Below are positions 1-6,781 of a DNA stretch of 34,475 bases, piece after piece (the stretch's first letter is position 1; each line of letters opens with the position of its first letter). Made by a program: the position numbers and the translations under genes. The notes beneath the pieces were generated by a model. That model saw only the letters and a program-made list of their open reading frames with translations. It was not told the origin of the DNA and searched no databases. The stretch is from a bacterium (lineage in GTDB: Bacteria > Patescibacteriota > Saccharimonadia > Saccharimonadales > UBA4665): NCBI GenBank assembly GCA_021790005.1, contig JAJYIP010000005.1, forward strand, positions 1 through 34,475, written 5' to 3'.

Positions 1-450
1 TGCCATAACGGCGAAGAGGTTCAGATAGCTGAATATCAACGATCCGAGCTTGTTAATAATCTTATGCTCTTGGGTCAAGCTATCCAAGAGGATAATTATC
101 AGTTTGATAAAACCAGAAACGCACTAATAAATATTACAGAGGAAAATCTTCAGATGTCTCAGGGTGCGGGAGGCCACGACAAGCTTTCTGTAGACGATAT
201 GAAGCTGATTGGTGCTGTCAGGCAGGGCGTTAACGATGTCATGAATCCCGCTTACGCCTACCACTTACCCGATGAATTTCAATATATGGTCAACGGTCTC
301 GCTAATTCATACGAATATAACGGAGATGATCTGATCAGGCAATACATTATCAGACTGAAGGACGAAGTTGAGGCTATCATGTACAAATACAACTCAAGAG
401 CTGGCAGTTTGAATGACATGACATTAGACAATAGAATATTAACCCAATAG
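1..450 (+). CDS. hypothetical protein, 3' part (5' end outside window)
   Basis: Frame 1 is open from base 1 (CHNGEEVQIAEYQRSELVNNLMLLGQ...) to TAG at 448-450, so the ATG at 64 is probably internal. Confidence 0.6.
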   Translation, partial: CHNGEEVQIAEYQRSELVNNLMLLGQAIQEDNYQFDKTRNALINITEENLQMSQGAGGHDKLSVDDMKLIGAVRQGVNDVMNPAYAYHLPDEFQYMVNGLANSYEYNGDDLIRQYIIRLKDEVEAIMYKYNSRAGSLNDMTLDNRILTQ

Positions 451-589
451 AGATTATAAGTTGCGGTAATAGATAATCCCCGATACCCTATTTCCACAAT
501 GAGGTATTGGTAAAGTCGCAGCCAATAAAGTCGATATTGTCAAAGTTTTAGATTTGAGCATTGATATTTGCTTAAGCTACAATGTTCGT

Positions 590-1150
590 ATGCAAAACGA
601 TGAGCCTACAAACGATAGTTCGGTTGATCCAATCAACACCTATGTCGTGTCTGGGCCGGACGCAAGTGTATCAAACGACGTTAGTGATCAGAGCGAGACC
701 ATAGAGTGGACGGCAAGCGAGTTTATAGATCACTCCAAAAGTTTTCGCTGGTATCTGGCATTAGCCGGTATTACGATTGCATTGGCTGCCCTAATATTTT
801 TGATCACAAAAGATAAAATAAGCACAATCGTAGTATTGGTTGTTGGAATTTTGCTTGGTATCTACGGTGCTCGCAAGCCCAAAGAGATTAACTATAAACT
901 AAACGGTGACGGCTTGATGGTGTCAGATAAGACCTATCCGCTAGCCAATTACAGCTCATTTTCGGTTATCGAGGAAGGTGCCTTTCGTACTCTAGCTTTT
1001 ATGCCGGTTAGGCGGTTCGGGCTCATGATTACGGTACACTATGACCCTTCTGATGAGGATAAGATCATGAATTTATTGGGTAAGTATTTGCCCATGGATG
1101 AAAGAAAAAAGGATCTTCTAGATAATCTACTGTGGAAGATAAGATTTTAA
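590..1150 (+). CDS. hypothetical membrane protein, two predicted TM helices
   Basis: ORF track starts at TTG 554, but that TTG lies in a -35-like TTGAGC (554-559). TACAAT at 578-583 precedes ATG 590 by 6 nt, giving MQNDEPTNDSSVDP... Hydrophobic stretches YLALAGITIALAALIFLI and ISTIVVLVVGILLGIYGA. Confidence 0.7.
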   Translation: MQNDEPTNDSSVDPINTYVVSGPDASVSNDVSDQSETIEWTASEFIDHSKSFRWYLALAGITIALAALIFLITKDKISTIVVLVVGILLGIYGARKPKEINYKLNGDGLMVSDKTYPLANYSSFSVIEEGAFRTLAFMPVRRFGLMITVHYDPSDEDKIMNLLGKYLPMDERKKDLLDNLLWKIRF

Positions 1151-1156
1151 AAAAAA

Positions 1157-1177
1157 CCGCACCTGACTTAGGTGCGG
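1157..1177 (-). terminator. Rho-independent terminator for the minus-strand small ORF
   Basis: Perfect 8-bp stem CCGCACCT-GACTT-AGGTGCGG. On the minus strand it is followed by eight T (A8 at 1149-1156 on plus). Confidence 0.85.
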
Positions 1178-1200
1178 CTGGGATGGGCTTGAAGTTTCCT

Positions 1201-1338
1201 TCATCTACCACGCTGATGAATTGAGTGTTCTTTTCTGAACATTTTTCGCTCCATGCGCTCGATGAAGTCGTGTTTAGCTCGTCTTTGATCCCATTTTTCG
1301 AATTGCTTTGTTATAAGTTCAGCTTCGCTCTCTGACAT
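1201..1338 (-). CDS. small basic/charged protein, 45 aa, unknown function
   Basis: Below the ORF-track cutoff. Reads MSESEAELITKQFEKWDQRRAKHDFIERMERKMFRKEHSIHQRGR*. AAGGAGGG ends 4 nt before ATG; intrinsic terminator 23 nt after the stop. Confidence 0.7.
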   Translation of the reverse strand: MSESEAELITKQFEKWDQRRAKHDFIERMERKMFRKEHSIHQRGR

Positions 1339-1431
1339 ATAACCCTCCTTTTTTTCGATCCGGTCATTTTTATTTGACCGTGCAACTAGTATTGATCCTA
1401 GTGCTTAAAAAGCACTGTAAGCTCGGTTACA

Positions 1432-2352
1432 TTGTCAAAAATTCAATATTTGTCACTATCTGATATATTGAAAGCTAGAAGCAAACTAAATAAAAACCAT
1501 GAAATGACGAACATAGTTAAGAAATTTGATAATTTGCAGTACAACAATCGGGCGCTAGCTTTTGTTGTGGCAGTTATTAAAAGATATAGCGATGATAAGG
1601 CTGGGTCTAAAGCTGCTCTGGTAACCTATTACCTTTTCATGTCATTGTTCCCTCTAATTATTTGGTTGGCACAGTTGTCCAATTGGCTCAACCGGTACTA
1701 CCCTGGAGCGGCCGACTACTTAATACGTGGGGCGACGTTTTACTTTCCTGTCATCGGTAACAAGCTTTTCGATATAGCTCACAATTCAACAGCCTCCCTG
1801 ACTGGTTTACTGGTGCCTGGACTGATTGCCTTGTATGGAGCCAGGGGCACTGCCCTGACATTTTTATCTGCCCTAGGAGATATGTGGGGAGTTCCAGAGC
1901 AAGACAGGTTTAGCTTTCCTTGGAACTGGCTACGCGGTATTGGTGTTGTAGTGGTAGGTGGTGGTGGATTTATTTTCACTGCTATTGCGACCAGCTGGGC
2001 TGCCGCAAAAGGTCATGGGCTGGTTTTCGCTACTGTTGTGGCGATAATCTCGGTTATACTGCTAACCCTAGTGTTCGTGGCTATACTTAGGCTGAGCTTA
2101 CCTAGAACAATTCGTATACACAAGGTGATTAGTGGCGCACTTTCTATGTCTGTAGCCTTAACGATCCTGCAGTTAGTCGGAGGCTATCTGATAACTCATA
2201 ATCTAAGAAGCTATACCAATGCCTATACGGCCCTCTTCTCGGTGGCGCTGGGTTTGCTGGCTTGGATATATTTGGTAGCCCAAGTGCTTTTCTATTCAAC
2301 CGAAATAACACTTGTAATTGATCGCAAGCTTTGGCCGAGACGCTTAACATAA
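1432..2352 (+). CDS. YihY/BrkB-family integral membrane protein
   Basis: Multiple TM segments; family-like DKAGSKAALVTYYLFMSLFPLIIWLAQL and YTNAYTALFSVALGLLAWIYLVAQVLFYSTEITLV. TTG start uncertain; ATG 1504 is an alternative. Confidence 0.75.
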   Translation: MSKIQYLSLSDILKARSKLNKNHEMTNIVKKFDNLQYNNRALAFVVAVIKRYSDDKAGSKAALVTYYLFMSLFPLIIWLAQLSNWLNRYYPGAADYLIRGATFYFPVIGNKLFDIAHNSTASLTGLLVPGLIALYGARGTALTFLSALGDMWGVPEQDRFSFPWNWLRGIGVVVVGGGGFIFTAIATSWAAAKGHGLVFATVVAIISVILLTLVFVAILRLSLPRTIRIHKVISGALSMSVALTILQLVGGYLITHNLRSYTNAYTALFSVALGLLAWIYLVAQVLFYSTEITLVIDRKLWPRRLT

Positions 2353-2455
2353 AACAAGCCCAGGATCTGTTGGTGGATATGTGACCAAAGAAATATCTGC
2401 ACATGTCTTGATGGCGGTGTTATTATAAGCATTAGAATCACGAAAGGATCTCTTT

Positions 2456-3004
2456 ATGGCAAATAATAATAAACAACGTAAATTAATTGATAAGACTTTG
2501 ACCAGTCTTGGCTTGGTAGCGACGGTCGTTTTGATAGTGATAGGTGGTTTGGCCTGGTGGGCATACTCGTTTATTGGTGGTAATGTGCATGACGAATTAG
2601 CGTCACAACAAATATATTTTCCACCGAAAGGCAGTCCTGCTCTGGCTAGTCCCAAGATCGGCCCCTATTTGAACCAGTACGCTGGACAGCAATTAGTAAA
2701 CGGTGAACAGGCTAAAGCTTATGCGGATCATTTTATCGCAGTTCATTTATCTGAAGTGGCCGGCGGTAAAACCTACGCACAGGTAAGCTCAGAACTACAG
2801 GCTAATCCTACTAACGTAACGCTTAAAGCCGAACAGCAAAAACTTTTCCAAGGCGAAACGCTTAGGGGTCTTCTACTCGGCGATGCTTATGCGTTTTCTG
2901 TAATGGGGTCAATCGCAAGAATTGTGTCAATCGTGTGTTTTGTGGCAGGTGCGGCCATGTTAGTTTTAGTTGTTCTGGGTTTTTGGCATCTCTCAACTTT
3001 GTAA
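2456..3004 (+). CDS. hypothetical membrane protein with N- and C-terminal TM segments
   Basis: 182 aa; AAAGGA before ATG; TM stretches LGLVATVVLIVIGGLAWWAYSFIG and IVSIVCFVAGAAMLVLVVLGFWHL. Confidence 0.7.
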   Translation: MANNNKQRKLIDKTLTSLGLVATVVLIVIGGLAWWAYSFIGGNVHDELASQQIYFPPKGSPALASPKIGPYLNQYAGQQLVNGEQAKAYADHFIAVHLSEVAGGKTYAQVSSELQANPTNVTLKAEQQKLFQGETLRGLLLGDAYAFSVMGSIARIVSIVCFVAGAAMLVLVVLGFWHLSTL

Positions 3005-3306
3005 AACAATAGAAGCAAACTAAGCGTCGGGCTAAGGTGAAATAAAGCAACCCATTGTCTAGAAGATGTAGGTTATTCAAAAGTCGTTTCACTGACAAAA
3101 CCAAAGACTAGCAATTTACCAATAGCAATTTGAGGGAAAGTGAGCTCAGATTAAGGACCGTGCAGTAGACAGGTTGAAGACAATCAACTAAGCGGTATTT
3201 TTTGTAGCTATTGCTGTTGCCTGACTTGACTGCTTCCCGTGAATTCTGGTCTTTTAACAGACTATGCTATGCCCATTTCAACACCCTAACGTGTAATATT
3301 TATGCA

Positions 3307-3602
3307 ATGGCATTTATTCGTAAGGTGAAGATTAAGGTCGGAGCAACAGCTGCCAAAATTGCACATTCGTCATTCGGTAAGATTATTAATATCGAGCATA
3401 TTTGTAGTGCCCGTAATCTATCTGACCCTAAAACTATTAAAAATTTAGCCGAGAAAAAACTCCAGGATAGACAATTGCCCCTGTTGTTTATGCTGTTGGA
3501 GAAGAGCAATATCCGCTTGGTAAAGGCCCCGCTGAAACAAGCGATCAAAAAGAGTTAACAGATGAAGAACGTGCAGAATTTACCCAAGGACACACTAGGT
3601 AA
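3307..3602 (+). pseudogene. degenerate N-terminal fragment of an IS4-superfamily (IS1634-like) transposase
   Basis: MAFIRKVKIKVGATAAKIAHSSFGKIINIEHICSARNLSDPKTIKNLAEKKL resembles the common N-terminus (Y/F)VRKVKTxSGATAVQI..HS..IEHIGSAH. After about 3488 coherent coding moves to another frame (VYAVGEEQYPLGKGPAETSDQKELTDEERAEFTQGHTR*), indicating a frameshift. No catalytic domain follows. Confidence 0.5.
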
Positions 3603-3687
3603 ACCGGTACATATTTGAGCTGGTACCTTGCATGTACTTTTCTTTCGAACATCTTTAGTGTTTTACCAGATCAATTAATGTTGAAGC

Positions 3688-3972
3688 TCAACGATGAGAG
3701 CTGAGTTCTAGTTCTTTATCAACCTTCTCGCTTAAGTAAACTTTCATTAGCGATTGATAGGGCACGTCTTTTTCGTTAGCCAATTCTTTTAGTCGAGCGA
3801 GTAAGGATGATGATAGTCTAATAGATATAGATTCGGTTGAAGGCTTTAAATTTGGGAATATAGCATGCTCGGCTTTAGACCAGTCTATATACTCGGTAGA
3901 GTCGTGATTGTCCCAAAACACTATTTCTTCACCCTCAGATTTAAAATTGGGTATTTTCTTCAATTTTTTCAT
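3688..3972 (-). CDS. brnA: BrnA/CopG-type antitoxin
   Basis: Ribbon-helix-helix-like C-terminus (STESISIRLSSSLLARLKELANEKDVPYQSLMKVYLSEKV), directly downstream of a BrnT-like toxin. Confidence 0.75.
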   Translation of the reverse strand: MKKLKKIPNFKSEGEEIVFWDNHDSTEYIDWSKAEHAIFPNLKPSTESISIRLSSSLLARLKELANEKDVPYQSLMKVYLSEKVDKELELSSHR

Positions 3973-3982
3973 AATGTAGCCT

Positions 3983-4252
3983 TTATTTTCTCTTCATATC
4001 TCTTATTGATATGATCCTTAACTTGTTATTCCTAATTGTAAATGCCGTAAATAGCATTCTGTTAACCTTTGTTTTGCCGAATGCATACAGTCTAATTTCT
4101 TGGGAAGAATGTGAAGCATCATCGACTATAATTAAAGGCTTATTGTAGAATATCTCTTCAGCTTCTTGTACTGTAACAGCGTGCTTTATAAAGTTCTTTG
4201 AGATATTGCCTTCGTACCAATCAAAAGCTTTAGGATTAGGTAGAGATCTCAT
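3983..4252 (-). CDS. brnT: BrnT-family toxin
   Basis: FDWYEGNISKNFIKHAVTVQEAEEIFYNKP...RIISIRDMKRK matches BrnT architecture (FxWDxxKxxxNxxKHgvsFeeA...iRiISaRxa). Confidence 0.8.
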   Translation of the reverse strand: MRSLPNPKAFDWYEGNISKNFIKHAVTVQEAEEIFYNKPLIIVDDASHSSQEIRLYAFGKTKVNRMLFTAFTIRNNKLRIISIRDMKRK

Positions 4253-4353
4253 GCCAAGAGTATATTACAGCAATATACAAATTATCAATGCCCTGCCCAT
4301 ATTTGAGCATCAATTGCTTGACAATGCAGGCACTAGCAGAATACAATGCATGC

Positions 4354-4596
4354 ATGAATAGCATACAGTACACCATACGTTCAATTCCAGCTAAGCTTGA
4401 CCGCTCTTTACGTCAGCAATCTAAGGAAACAGGCAAGAGTCTAAATGATGTAGTTATTGCCACTCTAGAAAAAGGAGCTGGAATTTCTGCTGGCCATACC
4501 TTTAATGACTTAGATTGGTTTATCGGCAGTAAATCATTGAGTAGTTCATTTGAGGAAGAAATCGAATGGCTAGATAGTGTACCAAAGGAAATCTAA
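4354..4596 (+). CDS. VapB-like antitoxin (ribbon-helix-helix-like)
   Basis: Start reset from 4288 to ATG 4354 (MNSIQYTIRSIPAKLDRSLRQQSKETGKSLNDVVIATLEKG) because TTGACA-N18-TACAAT ends 6 nt upstream. Stop overlaps the PIN toxin start. Confidence 0.7.
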   Translation: MNSIQYTIRSIPAKLDRSLRQQSKETGKSLNDVVIATLEKGAGISAGHTFNDLDWFIGSKSLSSSFEEEIEWLDSVPKEI

Positions 4597-4991
4597 TGTT
4601 GCCCAAGTTAGCATTAGACACCAACGCCTACAGGGCACTAAATGATGGTAATACTAAATTAAGCAAGCACGTCAAAACTTCTAGTCAGCTTGGTATGCCC
4701 GTTATGGTTTTGGGTGAGTTATATTACAGCATTTTTCTGGGTGGTAAGCAGGAAGAAAACCTCCTTAATCTTAATCGTTTTCTGGCGCTTCCTCGTCTTG
4801 AATTGCTTTACATAGATAAAGCGACTGCTCGTATATTTGGAGAAATTGCCACTGAATTACGTCAAAAAGGTAAGCCTATCCAACAAGATGATATGTGGAT
4901 AGCTGCACTCTGCAAACAATATGGGTATACCATAGCTACTGCAGACAAGGGTTTTGCAGAGATTACTGGTCTTGAGATACTGAGTTTCTGA
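4596..4991 (+). CDS. PIN-domain VapC-like toxin
   Basis: LALDTNAYRAL..., acidic residues in VMVLGELYYSIF and QQDDMWIAALCKQYGYTIATADKGF; 1-nt overlap (TAATG) with the antitoxin. Confidence 0.85.
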   Translation: MLPKLALDTNAYRALNDGNTKLSKHVKTSSQLGMPVMVLGELYYSIFLGGKQEENLLNLNRFLALPRLELLYIDKATARIFGEIATELRQKGKPIQQDDMWIAALCKQYGYTIATADKGFAEITGLEILSF

Positions 4992-5002
4992 CTCCATATC
5001 CT

Positions 5003-5106
5003 AAGAGGATTTAAACCTACTCTAAGGTGTTAGTAAAAATTATAGACCTTACTAAATAAAAACCAGAGGCTTAATTCACCTCTTCAAAATTGGGTTAAAT
5101 CCTCTT
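5003..5106. repeat. long imperfect inverted repeat with two internal stem-loops
   Basis: AAGAGGATTTAAACC (5003-5017) vs GGGTTAAATCCTCTT (5092-5106), 14/15 complementary; internal TTAGTAA/TTACTAA (5030-5036/5049-5055) and AGAGG/CCTCT (5065-5069/5079-5083). Confidence 0.6.
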
Positions 5107-5232
5107 GGTACGCCTTCCTGTTTCCGCCTGGAACCGCCTCAAGAGTGAGTTGCTTCACTGGCACGAGACATTTGAAGTATCGCCTCTGACAGGTCTAGCA
5201 CAATAACTACCGTGCTGGATTAGCACAAAACA

Positions 5233-5631
5233 CTAAATTACACTAAGCCCGTGAGGTTTATAAGCATCGAACTTGCTATCGCTAGATAATAAAGTCATGC
5301 CGCTTTGGATAGCTAGCCATATGATCATCCTGTCAAAAGGGTCTCTGTGATCCTTTATCTTGGGTAGTAAGTAATAGGTGGACCACTGTTCGGAAGAAGG
5401 AATGATATCCTTTAGCCCAATTTTATATATTCCGGCCAGGAATTCATCTGGAGTATGACTGCCAAGTTCTAGCTTACCTAGAGCATATTTTAAGCTAATC
5501 TCCCATTGCGATATAGAGCTAACGAACTTTTCATTTTCAGATGACTCAATAATTTTTTTGTGTTCTGGTCTCAACTTCTCAGGGCTTAGTCTAAGCCAAA
5601 GCAGAATATGAGTATCTAGTAGATAATTCAC
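5233..5631 (-). CDS. PIN-domain VapC-like toxin
   Basis: MNYLLDTHILLWL...ISQWEISLKYALGKL...DHRDPFDRMIIWLAIQSGMTLLSSDSKF. Confidence 0.9.
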   Translation of the reverse strand: MNYLLDTHILLWLRLSPEKLRPEHKKIIESSENEKFVSSISQWEISLKYALGKLELGSHTPDEFLAGIYKIGLKDIIPSSEQWSTYYLLPKIKDHRDPFDRMIIWLAIQSGMTLLSSDSKFDAYKPHGLSVI

Positions 5632-5870
5632 GAATTAATAAGCTCTTCTTCTGTTATTTCAAAGCCGTTTAACGCATATGTCCAACCTTGAGACTTTAGG
5701 TCGCCTATTTTTACAGAGTGGTTTGGTTTTTCTAGTTGATTTTGCGGAATAATTGTCGCCAATGGTACTTTTTTGCGACCATAAGTAATTACAACTTTAT
5801 TTCCATGCTTAAGCTCATCTACAACGGATGAAAAGTTGGCTTTGAAGTCAGCGGTAGTCATTATTTTCAT
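5628..5870 (-). CDS. Phd/YefM-family antitoxin
   Basis: MKIMTTADFKANFSSVVDELKHGNKVVITYGRKKVPLATIIP is characteristic; 4-nt overlap with the downstream toxin. Confidence 0.88.
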   Translation of the reverse strand: MKIMTTADFKANFSSVVDELKHGNKVVITYGRKKVPLATIIPQNQLEKPNHSVKIGDLKSQGWTYALNGFEITEEELINS

Positions 5871-5914
5871 AATAAACTATACTAGCAAAGTGAGTAAAAG
5901 TTGTCAAGTTGACA
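5871..5914 (-). promoter_or_regulatory. promoter of the Phd-PIN operon with palindromic operator
   Basis: Minus strand TTGACA (5907-5902), 17-nt spacer, TAGTAT (5884-5879). Perfect palindrome TGTCAAGTTGACA at 5902-5914 overlaps the -35. Confidence 0.65.
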
Positions 5915-6141
5915 CTTTCATAGACAAACAGATATGAGCTGCTTTATACAGAATCGCCAATAAAAATTAATCTTAATCCATCCTCAGTTACTAGTCTCAA
6001 GTCAGCAGCTTAAATAATAACGTTTTGAGAATTGATCTAACAGGATTCGAACCGATTTTAAGAAGTAAAAGCTCTAAGTTGGTAAAATCACTAAAATATT
6101 TAGAACTACAGAAACAAAGGTTGTAAAGTCAACGAAAATAA

Positions 6142-6218
6142 TGGTACGCGTGGCAGGATTCGAACCTGCGACCTTTGGCTCCGCAAGCCAACACTCTATC
6201 CAGCTGAGCTACACGCGC
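6142..6218 (-). tRNA. tRNA-Arg (anticodon GCG), CCA encoded
   Basis: Cloverleaf GCGCGTG TAGCTCAGCTGGATAGAGTGTTGGCTTGCGGAGCCAAAGGTCGCAGGTTCGAATCCTGCCACGCGTACCA; anticodon stem TTGGC/GCCAA, loop TTGCGGA. Confidence 0.93.
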
Positions 6219-6309
6219 GTATCGCTTATCAAGTGGTAAGTTTAACACCTTTAAGCAAATTCCGCTATACCCTTGGTGAAGTGATACAATGATCTCGTTA
6301 TTATAATGC

Positions 6310-6400
<91 letters not shown>

Positions 6401-6498
6401 AGATTGAGATCCCACTATGTCTTTAATAGCACCGAGCGGTTCTTTATACTGATCAACCAGTTTTTCTCCGTCTAATTCCAGACTAGCAACTATGAAGT

Positions 6499-6660
6499 CT
6501 AATATGCTTGGGCGAAGTACCATTTTTCATTAGCCGCCTTACCACAATAAATACACTTACCTCTAGTAATAGACTGCAAGCAACGAGTTGTGGCTTTGGT
6601 CTCTTCTTTAATTGTTAGCTTCACAACTCAAGTCCCCACCAGGTACCACACCTACCTAAC
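6499..6660 (-). pseudogene. 3'-terminal remnant of prolyl-tRNA synthetase (C-terminal zinc-binding domain)
   Basis: 6499-6627 minus reads VKLTIKEETKATTRCLQSITRGKCIYCGKAANEKWYFAQAY*, like the C-terminus of Thermus/archaeal-type ProRS (EETxATTRC...C.xCG.....FAKAY). Upstream GGDLSCE continues in another frame, then stops. No catalytic core adjacent. Confidence 0.6.
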
Positions 6661-6742
6661 ACCTGAAAAATTCTGTGCTACATTGACCATAACTATTCCA
6701 AGAGCCGAAGTGTCCACGATGTAGTGAGTAAGTGCAGCACGG

Positions 6743-6771
6743 TTGAATATTTACCCAAATTATGATATATT
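6743..6771 (+). promoter_or_regulatory. promoter of the PgeF-like gene
   Basis: TTGAAT (6743-6748), 17-nt spacer, TATATT (6766-6771); ATG at 6782. Confidence 0.6.
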
Positions 6772-6781
6772 GTGAAACTAT

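Noticed and set aside
2862-3104. Minus-strand 80-aa ORF downstream of the 2456 gene
   Set aside because: Overlaps the sense gene and lacks an SD, a convincing -10 and protein-like composition.
5003-5106. Confident integron attC call
   Set aside because: No integrase seen, core sites imperfect and only one copy; reported as an unexplained inverted repeat.
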